The notes under the pieces: model-generated
Told to the model about the DNA's origin: nothing
Database searches by the model: none
What the model saw: the letters and a program-made list of their open reading frames with translations, nothing else
Program-made: the position numbers and the translations under genes
Part shown: positions 1-13,486 of the stretch, in pieces
Layout: the number at the start of each line of letters is the position of its first letter
How positions within the stretch are numbered: the stretch's first letter is position 1
Assembly: GCA_031763025.1 (NCBI GenBank)
Contig: JASSKH010000005.1
Location: 15,094,128 to 15,158,127, forward strand
DNA: 64,000 nucleotides
DNA from: Macrocystis pyrifera
Lineage: Eukaryota > Sar > Phaeophyceae > Laminariales > Laminariaceae
Direction of reading: 5' to 3'

Positions 1-960
1 AATCAGTCGAACTCACAGCTGACCTACTTGATCATTTTATTGTAAAATAAGTTCAGATCGATGATAATGATGATGATGATGATGGATGAGCATTCCACCA
101 GTTACATCAATCAATAATGAGGTGCCTGTCTGTGGCATCTGGTGGTGATTGGTGGTGGTGCAGGTGGCGGAATGTAATATATTGGTTTGACTATATACAC
201 ACGGGCGGGCGACTAAAAACATCGAAAACCCCTTCATTCGGTACAAGCGATCGCATTGCGTCGACGGATGAAGACATGCCTGGTACCACAGCTAGGATGG
301 TACGGCAATATTATGGAAGACCTACTCGTACATATTTAGAATATTAATATCGCACGCGGGCGACGACGGCAACCGCGGGTGATGCCTTCTGTTCGGAGGC
401 TCTTATAAGACTAGCGTACCGCCCGCGCGGCGGTATTGACCCATCTAGTTGTAGGTTTTACGTACGTGTACGGCCAAACGACGCGTGACGTGTCGATGAT
501 CACTCAGCTGAGGGCCAGCATAACAAAGTGTTTGAAAGGAAACACCCCAGGTACTGCTAACACTGTAGACGACAGATGACCACCCCGACGCCGCTAGTGA
601 GAAAAGTTAGTCGTGTCCCACTCTGCGCACGAAACATGAGGAGCGTTTAGACGTTAAGTAAGACGAAGATCAAGCGTTCCCTCTATTTACTTAATAACAG
701 TATTCTAGCAACACGTGAAAATAGATTAAAAACAAAGTGGCAGTCTATTATTGTGGCCCCTTTGTGTGTTGTTTTGCGACCAGCTTTGTCCACACCCGTT
801 TCCCTCATATGATATATATGCATCCACATAGGAAACCCGGGGATGTGCCCAGGATGTCCCCTGATGCCCATATATTTATATACTGTAACCTGCCCCTGGT
901 GAATGAAGACAACAACAACAGTGCACGAGCCCCTCGCAGTCCCGATAGGGGAGGAGGAGT
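1..960. other. Non-coding, no gene recognised
   Basis: Contains a short ATG/ATC repeat (60-85) and unremarkable sequence. Bases 1-23 are the exact reverse complement of 49867-49889, so the window starts inside a dispersed repeat. Confidence 0.5.
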
Positions 961-971
961 GATAAGAAGGA

Positions 972-1275
972 GGGGGGGGGGGGCTTACTCAATTGTTGCT
1001 TGCATTATTAGTCATTTGACCGTGTTGACCACGCATCCCTTTCAAGACGGAGCACCGATCCTGCTCCTGATATAGACACCTCCAACAGCTGGACGCTCAC
1101 TGCGTTGTTTCCACATATTTCACAAAAAATATTTGCTATTCATATAGTATCACCCCCTTCCTGTTTCGCTGCCTTTGGCCACCATGTATCTCCTCTTAAT
1201 AGGATATCATAAATGTTTTCTCGCTACTATCTACTAGTAGTGTACCAAACTCCTCCGTATCATATTCGTATATTT
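972..1275 (-). mobile_element. LINE family A, 3' end (copy A1)
   Basis: On the minus strand it ends in AATTGAGTAAGC followed by 12 C. It shares with the 21.4-kb copy the 3' words for C-terminal GAPSRKG-type codons and the TGGCCA region. 5'-truncated and without an open frame. Confidence 0.7.
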
Positions 1276-1738
1276 TCACACCTCGGGTAACGTAACACTC
1301 GGATAACACTTATCTACGTTTTGGGGCCTAACACAGGGACGTGGCAACGTACTATTAACAACATAGTGTTAGCACTGGAGGAGCAATCACGGTAACGAAC
1401 GGTAACAACACAGTGTTAACATGAAAGCCATCAACGTGCACACGCCTTAACGCAACGGATCTGCTCGATCTCGTCCAGCTCTGGTACAGGTAGCATTTAT
1501 GTTATGCCGTGATCCGTCCTTGAATCAACATTGCAACACAGTCAGTGTTAGGCTTGGATCAAACACGTATGTTGTCACTCGAACATGCCCAGATCGATAT
1601 CCGCATATTTACTAACACGATAAGTAAGGTGTTTTTACTGTCTACGCAGCGTTAGACATAACACACTAACATAGTATTTTACCCTTAGGACGAGCGTTAT
1701 ACAGAACACCCTAACATAACCATCTTGGCCAGCACTAC

Positions 1739-1848
1739 TATTACGGGGGGCCATAGTTAAGAGGACCTATGGTATACATAAAAAAACTATATATTTCACT
1801 GTTTTTACTAACAATATTTGGTCCTGTTTACTATGGTCCCCCGTAATA
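1739..1848 (-). mobile_element. M1 MITE copy
   Basis: Terminal inverted repeats TTACGGGGGGCCATAGTTAA and its complement, flanked by TA on both sides. Confidence 0.85.
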
Positions 1849-1912
1849 ATATCACATAACATTGTGCTACAAATAATACACTAACATAAAATAACGTAGT
1901 GGTCAGCATTAC

Positions 1913-2023
1913 TATTACGGGGGTCCATAGTTAACAGGACCTACGGTATATACACAAAAACCTATATATTTACCTATTTTTACTAACAATATTTGGTCCT
2001 ATTAACTATGGTCCCCCGTAATA
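1913..2023 (-). mobile_element. M1 MITE copy
   Basis: Full-length, with TIRs TATTACGGGGGTCCATAG and complement. Lies 65 bp from the previous copy in the same orientation. Confidence 0.85.
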
Positions 2024-2608
2024 ACACCACGCTATCAGGACCCCCCATCTGATTGTCGGATAACGTAGCATTTAACCTACGTTCGATACGTTACAGTCTT
2101 GGCCGGTCGATACGTAGTACTATGTTGGGATGTTATTAATAGCCTAAATGCGGAGGCCTCTCTAACATTGTGCTACGGTGTTACCGTCAGTGAAGATCTG
2201 ATTGTAACATTCCGTTACCGTGTTACCAATAAAATCAATCCGAGTCTAACATTATGTCACTTCGTTCCAACGTAACGGTACTACTGTACGTTACCCTTTG
2301 GATCTTCCCGAGATCTAACATGGCATTGCGTTATCTGTGGTAGTGGTAAAATAGCGTGCGGAGTAGCATCACGTAGCCCTGTTGTCCAATTTCGCGGCAT
2401 CCCAGTAAGGGAGACCTACAAAAATATCCACGGGGGGGGGAGGATAGCATGGAATCCCCGGTAAGAAACGCCTCCATATTTTTCACACCCCTAAACAGGG
2501 CATATTTAGGAGGGATCCCGTCAAGAAAACGCCTGTTTTTTTTTTAAACCCCACCAGTACGTTATCCATCTATAACAACGTAATCTGCACACTCGCATAT
2601 GCACGAGC

Positions 2609-2714
2609 TATTACGGGGGACCATAGTAAATAGGACCTGATATTGTTCGTAATATATATATACATATAGTTTTTTGTGTATGCCGTAGGTCCTATTTACT
2701 ATGGTCCCCCGTAC
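2609..2714 (+). mobile_element. M1 MITE copy
   Basis: TIRs TATTACGGGGGACCATAG and CTATGGTCCCCCGTA. The inner part carries an ATAT expansion. Confidence 0.85.
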
Positions 2715-2754
2715 TAACACGGCAGTAACTTTATTGTTGTTGATGTTAGATTGA

Positions 2755-3300
2755 GGGTGTACGTTATCTGCTAACTTGTGTCAACGCATACATTGCACAC
2801 GACTTATTAATAGCACATCAACATCATGCTATTAATAGTGTTTTATCGATCATATCATACGTTATCCGTTTGACGTATGTTATGGTAGCAAGACTTTTCC
2901 GTTGACACCCTCAACGTAACGTCGCTCAATACGGACTGCTGCTGCGGCTGATACGGTAACATACTGATACGTTGAATTTACCACACCAGTATACGTTATC
3001 CCTCTAGCGTGTGTTACGATAGCCACTATCAACAATAGGAATTACACTATCACGCTAACATAGTGCTATGTGAGCGTTTATTTGCCCGTGTACGTTATCC
3101 GTCCCAAGTCTTTTACAGTAGCAAGTAAGAATCCCGCTGACACACTGACAATGCGTTACTCGCTACGGGCTGATGTCATTAACGGTAACATAATGCTAAC
3201 GTTTAATTGACCATAAACGTCATTCCTTCAACGTGCGTTACGTTAGCCACAGGGAATTCCGCTGACACGTCAACATTGTGTTGCTCGCTATGGGCTGCAT
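2755..3300 (+). repeat. Diverged satellite, units about 100-134 bp
   Basis: GTTATCC-type anchor words at about 2761, 2861, 2995, 3094 and 3220 each precede similar blocks: a GTTACG/GTAGC(C/A) word, TTCCGCTGACAC, CAACGTAACG, CTCGCTA..GGGCTG, then GGTAACATA. Units are strongly diverged. Confidence 0.55.
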
Positions 3301-3540
3301 ACCCTCACCCCGCGACGCACATACTGCGGTCAGCACGTACGGGATCAAGGTTACACTCTAACATAATGCTACGCAATCGCCCGCCAATATCATAACACAC
3401 TACCACTATGCAATCACAAAATCCAGAAAGTAGCTAACGTAGTAACGTAATGTTACGGGAGGGTTGGGTTTACCCCTGACATCACCATGAAACGCAGGTA
3501 AGTGTTACGTTATCCGAGGTGAGCTATTTTTCTCGACTCC

Positions 3541-4200
<660 letters not shown>

Positions 4201-4439
4201 ACTTGCTGCGCGATACTATAGCGGGCGATGCTATGCAGGATTCATTGTTACACACATTGCATACACATGTAATGCGTGCAACCTCACGTCCGTGTGCGAA
4301 CGCGGAATCTATTGCAGATCATCACACCGCGAGCGGCTGCAACATACTCGCCGACTGCAGACGCAAAAGAACTCTGAACGTCTTGAGGTAGTGATTCGCA
4401 CTTTCACGAGGCACGTATAATAGTGCGAGTAACCATGCC

Positions 4440-5660
4440 GCCGGTCTGGGCTATTGATGGTTCAAAGCTTCGATTTCCATGTGCCAAGCAGGAGAAGCTC
4501 TTTGCACACACAAGTCTCTGGAGAAGCTAGTTTTCTTGCTGCGAGTCCCCGCACAAGTCACTCGCTGCATCCTGCATGACATAACGCGGTCTTTCAACGA
4601 GGATCATAACCTGTTGCGGATACGATTCATCCAGTAGCATATATGAATACTGGTATCCACACCCCCATGCCGGGTAGGTCAGAACTCTGATTTCGGCTGT
4701 AATATGTGATGTAGCTCTTTGCACAGGTGTCTGAAGAAGTCCAACAGCGTTGGGTCCCCAGATACACGTCACTTGCTTCCTCTTGCACTACCTACTGTAA
4801 TTCCGCGCTAAAGCAAGACTCCTAAGTAAGCTGTTGCTGTGGATGCGACCAGCCAGATATTCAAGCCACTACATACATTGGACTTGGGGTTAAGACAATC
4901 CGATTTTCGGATTCCAAGCAAGAAAGCTCTTCGCACACACAGACATACAGCTGAATAAGCTACGAGTATATCTTGTGTTACGGGTTCCCGAATACGTCAC
5001 CCGCTGTATCTTAACAACGTGAACGCGTCGCGCCGTGCTGACCTCGAGGCTCATCACATGCTGTTGTTATCTGAAGGCGTTTAACCCCAGATCCAAGCTG
5101 CCAAGCCAGATTGGGTTTAACTCTGATTTCTGTTTTGCACGCGAAATGTGCACGGTATACTTTCTCTTCGCACAGATCAGACGTCTGAACGATATGCTGT
5201 AGCCTTTGTTGCGGGTCCCCAAATACAACACTCGATGTATCTTGTATGATATACGAAAGGCTGGTGCTCAGAAACGAGGCTCATAACCTATTGTGTGTGA
5301 GAATATTCCAGTGTCCAAGCCGCCAAGCCGGCTTGGCTCAAAACCCCGATCAAAACCCCGATTCTCGATTTCTATCTCCTGAGCTACTGGGTATACGTAG
5401 CCGCCATGAACGCAAGGCTTACAACTTGTTATGGAGGCGACACATCCAGTTTCCTATGCGCCAAGCCTTGGCTCAAACCTCCGACTCCCGCTGTCCGAGC
5501 AAGAACATGTATTTGCACAAATAAAAGTCTGAAGAAGCTCGCCTCGTGGTAGGTCCCCCGAACTCGTCGACCGCTCACTGTATCCCGCACTACAGTAGGT
5601 AGCGCCGAGCTGAAACGAGGCTCATTACGTATGGTCGATATGTATGCGAAGGTTGTGCAC
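4440..5660 (+). repeat. Diverged satellite with about 220-bp units
   Basis: CTCTTTGCACAC-type words occur at about 4498, 4711, 4928, 5163 and 5509. GAGGCTCATAACCTGTTG-type words occur at about 4600, 5046, 5275 and 5616. CGGGTCCCCAAATAC-type words lie between them. Spacing is about 213-235 bp except for the last unit. No coding frame is shared by the units. Confidence 0.6.
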
Positions 5661-7500
5661 ACAACCACCCGTAGGTAACCGCAAAGAGAGGCTGTGGCGT
5701 CGGTAAACATGCCGGGCTACTGAGCTACCTACAAAATATGTCACAGCTGTGCAAGAAAAACGCTGATATGGACTTGTTGAGCTCTCACCTCTTGAGAGAT
5801 AGGAGGCATATCGCAATTCCAAGAGTCAAGGTCAACAAGAAGCAGGTGGAGGCAAGCGGGGAATACTAAGTCACCGAGGTATACGCATAGCTTTAACAGC
5901 CCTCTCTCAACCCGGCAAGATGAATATTCGATGTCCATACCGGTTATGTCTGCAATGCATATTCCCATGACATATACAAGCCTAACTCGATCAGTTTTCA
6001 CTGTGGTGCAGCACCAAGGGTATGACTTGTCGTGCTGTTCCCTACCAGGTAGGTATTAATATTCAAGGTCAGGTGGAGGCATAAATTCCCTGTGGTTTTT
6101 CGGACTTAAAAGTAGAGAAACGACCAAAAACAGGTACATTTTGGGCACGAGTGTTCCGGCTCTAGCGACCCTAGGCGAACCTAGCGGAAGTGCAATCAAA
6201 CTGCGTCAACGTAGGTCTGGCAAGATACTCAAGAGCTTGGGGGGTGGGCTTATGATGGACTCGATCTAGAAGATGGAATTCGCAGCAACCATGGACTCTC
6301 TTTCTGCGCGGTTATCGAGTACCTGGTGCCACGGCGGTAGACTTTGTGGCGCCATCATATTGAAGGCCCTGGGTTGCACAGATAGGAATCATACAAACTC
6401 ACTTTGGTTCGACGCGTACAGAACGCTGTCTCTCATGGGGATCCATCATGAACCTGCTGCTCTAAGGACCTCACCCTACTTCTCCCGACAGTTCGCCCCG
6501 AAAAACTGGGTGCGTTTGCAACGGATTAAAAAAATCATGTTCCCTCACGTCATCTACCTTTGACTACACTCCAACCCCATTTTGATGGGCAGCCGTCACA
6601 GCCGTCAAGGAACTCCCGCTAAACCGGTAGATGGATACAGAGAGACCTTGACGGGTGGGCGGGTCCAACCCAAACCCACCTGCATATTAGTCATAAACTA
6701 TGTTTGTATTCGCGGGCGAACCGCTGATAGTAAGTCTTGAGCCGACACAAAAGTATCATAGATAGCCGACTTTGTCGCGTTGGCTGGTTCTGGTTTATTT
6801 TGTTTTTGGTGACATTATGATCGATCAGTTAGTATCCTCTCGCCTGTCTATCATAGGGAAAGGGGGCGCGCTGCGCCTTAAATCACGTTTTAGCAAGCAG
6901 GGTATGATGAAAGGGTGACAAGGGGATTCACTCGCAAGTCGCAAGTATTATTCCAAAAGTTGAGGACAAGAAATAAAAAAACAAGAACAAACAAGAACAA
7001 AAACCAAAACTAGAAAATAAAAATAACACACCAGAATACGACTTGCTGAAACAGAAATAAAGTAAAAAAAACTACTACGGCCTTCCGTAGCTATATACCT
7101 GGCCACTAAATGATTGTAACGCGCAGCACGTCGTTTGGGCTGCAACCCCCCCCCCCCCCCCCCCCCCTCCCAAGCCTGTCAATCTCTACGGTACGTACAA
7201 CGTCTACCCTAATATAACCACCTACCCATTCAACTCCCAGGATCGGTCCAAAAACCTGAAAAAAAACCCGTAAAGGATAGCAAAATGCACAAACGAACGG
7301 GCTACTGCCCGTAGGTAGCCCAAGGTTTTATACGTAGCTGACGAGAGGACACGAACGACTGCTTCTTGCTACGAACAGCTTATTGCTGCAGAATGCACAA
7401 CACACCGGGTGTGACGTTTGTACGGCGAGGGCGAGCTGCTACTACTGCCGCCAAAATACATGGAATTCTGCTGTATGCTGTCGCATAGCTACAGCAGTAG
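5660..7500. other. Non-coding, no gene recognised
   Basis: No convincing coding frame or repeat family; contains a C22 run at 7146-7167. Confidence 0.4.
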
Positions 7501-7501
7501 T

Positions 7502-7735
7502 GTAGCTGTAGCAGCGGAACTATTAACAGCTACAGCAGCAGTGGTCACACAATTACCAGCAACGCGACAGCTGCGGTAGCAGCCATCGCAAAGCAGCGGC
7601 AGAAGCAGCAGCTGCAGCAGCAGCAGCGGCAAGCAACCTTACAGCGCCGACTCGCCACGCTCGCACGGCGGACCTTTCTACCGCCTACTGGAGCTTTCCA
7701 TCGCAGAGCTACCGCAGCGAGCAACACAAGCGACT
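7502..7735 (+). CDS. Possible 3' coding exon, Gln/Ala-rich
   Basis: An open stretch with no start codon that ends at TAG 7733-7735. It reads SGTINSYSSSGHTITSNATA then AVAAIAKQRQKQQLQQQQRQ, ATLQRRLATLARRTFLPPTG. Helical Gln/Arg-rich composition comes partly from a CAG repeat. The opposite strand here is also open, so strand assignment is uncertain. Confidence 0.18.
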
Positions 7736-9163
<1,428 letters not shown>

Positions 9164-9889
9164 GTCCTGCACCAACCTCAATCCCGTCCATCCCTCCAGC
9201 CTCTTGCGAGGTCCAAAAATGACAAAACCCGGACGTACAGAGTACCTGACTACTTGCAGCAGTCCAGAACGGTACGTAGCGCTCGCAGTTGTTATACTTT
9301 TCTAGGCGCAACGGACTGTCATCCTGTCGCCCACGCTGGCTGGCTGACTGACGCTTGAGGCGAAGAGGCCCATCTGGCTTCCCGCCGCTCGTTCATTCCC
9401 TGGTACACACGAGGACGCACCGCGCCAAGGCTGGGCCCGCGGGAAAATGTTTATACCCCTGAGCCGGCCCAAAATCGACGAAAATCGACGAAAATCGACA
9501 AAAAGTCGACGAAGAGTCGACGAAAACCAGTGCCACGCGAACCCTGCGATACACAAGAAACAATAAGCCTGTATTTCGCTGCTGAAACTGCTGCAGCTGC
9601 TGCTACTGCTACATTGCCACCGCTACCACCCCCCACTATCACCATCATCAAGCAGACCAACACCACTAAGTGTCATCGTACAACCCCCCCCCCCCCTCCC
9701 CACCCCCCCACCCCCCGCTGCCTCCTCAGCCCTCAGCCCCCACCGCTTTCTCCGTCCGCAAAAAAGGTGTACTTAAGAAGAAAAAGAGATCAACGCACTG
9801 TCTGCAATTTGGCGTCCTCTCCTGGTTTGGGCTGAAAATACGGCACATATCACCCGAAACAGATATAAAAAACGCAAAGAACCTAACCC

Positions 9890-9890
9890 C

Positions 9891-9933
<43 letters not shown>
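9890..9933 (+). repeat. Poly(C) tract
   Basis: Over 40 C with one T near the start, lying just past the stop codon of the channel gene (on its 3' side). Confidence 0.95.
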
Positions 9934-9934
<1 letters not shown>

Positions 9935-10024
9935 CACTCCACCTCTCCCCAGGTACGAGGCTTCCAAGTCCTCCCGAAAAGACAAAAAACGGTATACCCC
10001 GTGAATGTATACCTGGTATACGTA

Positions 10025-10396
10025 TTACTCTCCTGAAGCGTGAGACACCTGGGGTCTAGACCCTGAAACCATCGACGAGTTCGACGTAGACCTCCCCCTC
10101 TCCCTCCCAACACCACTGCCGCTACCGCTACCGCCCGGGCCTATCGCCACCCCACCCCCGATTCCCCCCCCTCCTAAACCTCCCCGCGCACCGCCCTCTA
10201 GCAAAGCTACCATCTTGGACAGGCTCGACTCTAGCGAGCTCATGCGGGCCTCGAGGCGCATCGCTCTGTCGTCCGAGACCTTGTTGGTCTCTTTCAGCGC
10301 GTCTCGGAGATTCTGGGCGTTCGTCGTCGTGATGTCGTCCCGAAGGAGTTTCACGTGCTCGACCGTCGTCCCCATCTTGGCGTCCCGCGGTAGCAT
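10025..10396 (-). CDS. Channel exon e17: C-terminal coiled coil, Gly/Ser tail and stop
   Basis: Acceptor GATTTGCAG before 10396; stop TAA at 10027-10025. It reads MLPRDAKMGTTVEHVKLLRD, DITTTNAQNLRDALKETNKV, SDDRAMRLEARMSSLESSLS and KMVALLEGG, then a Gly-rich and Ser-rich tail ending SHASGE. Heptad spacing of hydrophobics from about residue 12 to 68 supports a coiled coil, often the assembly or tetramer domain in TRP channels (inference). No AATAAA signal is obvious downstream. Confidence 0.78.
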   Translation of the reverse strand: MLPRDAKMGTTVEHVKLLRDDITTTNAQNLRDALKETNKVSDDRAMRLEARMSSLESSLSKMVALLEGGARGGLGGGGIGGGVAIGPGGSGSGSGVGRERGRSTSNSSMVSGSRPQVSHASGE

Positions 10397-10448
10397 CTGC
10401 AAATCATTTTTGGGGTTCACATAGGCAAGTAGGGGTGGGGAAGGGGAA

Positions 10449-10482
<34 letters not shown>

Positions 10483-11998
10483 ACTTGTTTGTTGCTACAC
10501 ATCATTTGACCATTGACAAAGCATCCCGCATCCCTGTCGAAACGGGGCAGGGGGGTGGGGGGGGTGTACTCGATATCATGCACGGCCGCAGTCGTATGAC
10601 CATAGACAATCGCATCCTTACAATGCCGGGACGAAAAACAAGTCGGGTTTCCACCGACCAAGCAGACATGGCTTGCGCCAAGCGCGAAGCGCCGTAAGGT
10701 GTTCGGCGAGTCGCATAGTGGGTGAGCTGCATCCTACAAAGAACCGCTTGTGAGGCGGACTTGCGTGTGGCCGACAGCCTCAATGAGCAAACTTATTTTC
10801 CGGTATGCCCACTTCCAGAGAGTGGAGAAGGGCAAGGGAGGGGGACATACAGGGGTGGGGGGCACTATCACTGACGAACGGCAGTGCCGTAGCTGCAACA
10901 TCCTAAACGTTCGCAAGCCGTAAAAAACAGGACCTAGCAGGGGGGGACCATAAGCTATCAGGACCCCCCATACACTACACAAAAACCTAAATGTTCCATT
11001 ATTTTTGCTACAGTAGGCACATTTGGTCCTCTGATTGCTGCGTTCCCCCCGTGCTCTGCTGTAGACCACCATCTGCCCAAGATGTGCAATGTGCACACCA
11101 TGCCGTACCTGTGAATCCTTGAGCGGGTTCTTCAGTTGTCGTCGCAGATCATCCACGCCGATGTTGACCAGCTTCTTCAACAACCCGGCCAGGTCGTAGT
11201 CTCCCCCCCGTTGCATCTTGTCCATGCGCGCGTTTCGCGACGACTGCTTGCCGCCGAGGCCGCTGCCTCCGTCGGAGCTACCGTCCTGTCGGAAACAAGT
11301 AAAAGGCGGGTTTGAAGCGGACACGACACCCGGGCGTGGTAAAATAAAACAACAACAAAAAAAAAAAAAAAAAGAAGAAATACAAGCAGTACGAACAACA
11401 GCAACAGCTACAAACAAACGACAACGAAAAAAAAAAAAAAAAAAAAAATCGTGGTCGAACAGCAAAACGACCGACCAGCCACAGTTTTGTAAACACTTGT
11501 CAACAACCGCAACAGCCGTTACAGCTGCAGCAGCAACAACCGCGACAGCCCCTACACCCACACGCCCCACCATCCCCCAACCAAACCCTCTCTCACCCCC
11601 ACAAAGATGGTGAGGAATCCGAGGAACAGCGCGATCATCACCAAGCCCGGCGCCGTCACCACGTACTTCAGCCTCTCCGACTTCCGGTCCACCTCCTTGC
11701 TCGCCTGGCCCCCAAAGGAGAGGTGCCACATGCTCCAAGGCAGGGAAACAAACCACATCGCGATGGCCAGCACCGCGCCGAGGGGTCCCATGACCAGCCA
11801 GAACAGGAAGCAGCCGATGCGCGTCTTGAGGAAGGGGTAGCGTCGCTTCGACACGCACGGCTTCATGAGCAAGCACAGCGTGTGGTGGACCAGGTTAAGG
11901 GGGGCCGGCAGGACGTCGTGCTCCACCACGCGGTCCCACTGCTGAACGATCTGGGTGCGCGTGAAGTGGAACTGGACACCGGGGGGGGGGGCGGGGGG

Positions 11999-12053
<55 letters not shown>

Positions 12054-12679
12054 TTGGTGTTACGATCGACCCAAAATAATACCCCACACAAAAAGGCACA
12101 AGGGTTTTGTCCCCTAAGACATGGCCGCCCTTCTTGGCCCCTTTACAGCTGGAGGCGCGTTTTCAGCGACAAACTACTTGGAATTAGTGCGTTTTGTTTT
12201 CTCACGTGGTCGGTTATTCCGTACGTGTTCCCACCGGTAAGTGATCGTTGCAGATACGCGGATCTCAAACCCCTACGACGCCCAATTAGACGTGCCTGTC
12301 ACCCCCCTCCCTCCTCCTGCTCCTCCCCCCTCCTCCTCTCCCTTCCCGCCATACCCCCTGCCCCCTTTCCCCGTCCCGCCGCACACGCCCCTACATGGTG
12401 CAAGGGAGACATTCCAGCTTACCTTCGCCCTCGCCAATTTCTGCACTTCGCGGTGCGCTCCGGAGAGGAAGGCGATCAGGAGGTTGAGGAGCACCACGAT
12501 CATCACGGTCAGGTACGCCACCATCACTCCAACTCCCGCGGGGCCGTACCTTTGGTTTTTAGTGTCGCGCGAGAATGGAAAGAGTGGGCAACAAAATGGC
12601 ACCACAAGAAAAAGCCGCAACACAGAGCAAAAACAAAAGCAGAAACAAACAAGCAAACGACCCAAAAGGAAGGAGAGAG

Positions 12680-12715
<36 letters not shown>

Positions 12716-13443
12716 GAACGCTAAGAAAGTAAAACAATAAAATATAAAAGGCCGACACAGCAGCGGTTGCTTCCGGATCCGGGGTGTACCGAACACCCAG
12801 CTCAAAGGCCCCCCTCGGCCGGGCAGACGTTATCGGCTGTCCGAAAAAAAAATCGTCCGAGTCGAAATTGCCGAACATTTTTCGGGGAAAAAAAAAGGCG
12901 AGGCCAGCGAGGCCAGCGAGGCTAGTCTCCGCGTAGGTCGAGCACACAACACACAGCTACGAAAACAAAACGCTCGAAACACTCAAAACACGAAAACACA
13001 AAATACACAAAAAACACAAACAACAACAAAAACACACACAGAAAAATACAATAAACGTGAAAAAAAAACACATAAAAACACACACAAAAAACACATCAAA
13101 AACACAATAGAAAACCCGAAAACACAACCAACACAAATAACACACCACACCACACCACACCACACCACACAGAAAAAAAAAAGTCACAAAAAAATACCTG
13201 ACGCCGGAAAACTCGTCGAAGTCGAAGTCACCGAACATGGCGCGGAACAAGGTGAGGGCAGTCTCCGCGTAGGTGGAATAGCTGGGGAGGTACACCTCGG
13301 AGATGTCGAAAGTCGCTGGGTCTACCGTTGGGTCGCCCTCGGCTTGGAGGTTGCTGATTTCAACGAAACGAAAACAGCGATCAAGAGAGGGTGACAGAAA
13401 GAGAGAGAGCGGTGAACAAAAACAAAAAAACGATACCAACACC

Positions 13444-13486
<43 letters not shown>

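Larger units (their letters stand above)
1300..2700. repeat. Decayed tandem DNA rich in TAACATAGTG / CGTTATCC words
   Basis: The words TAACA(T)AGTG, GTAACGTTAC and CGTTATCC recur every few dozen bases. They grade into the clearer array at 2755-3300. Three M1 elements are inserted in it. Confidence 0.4.
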
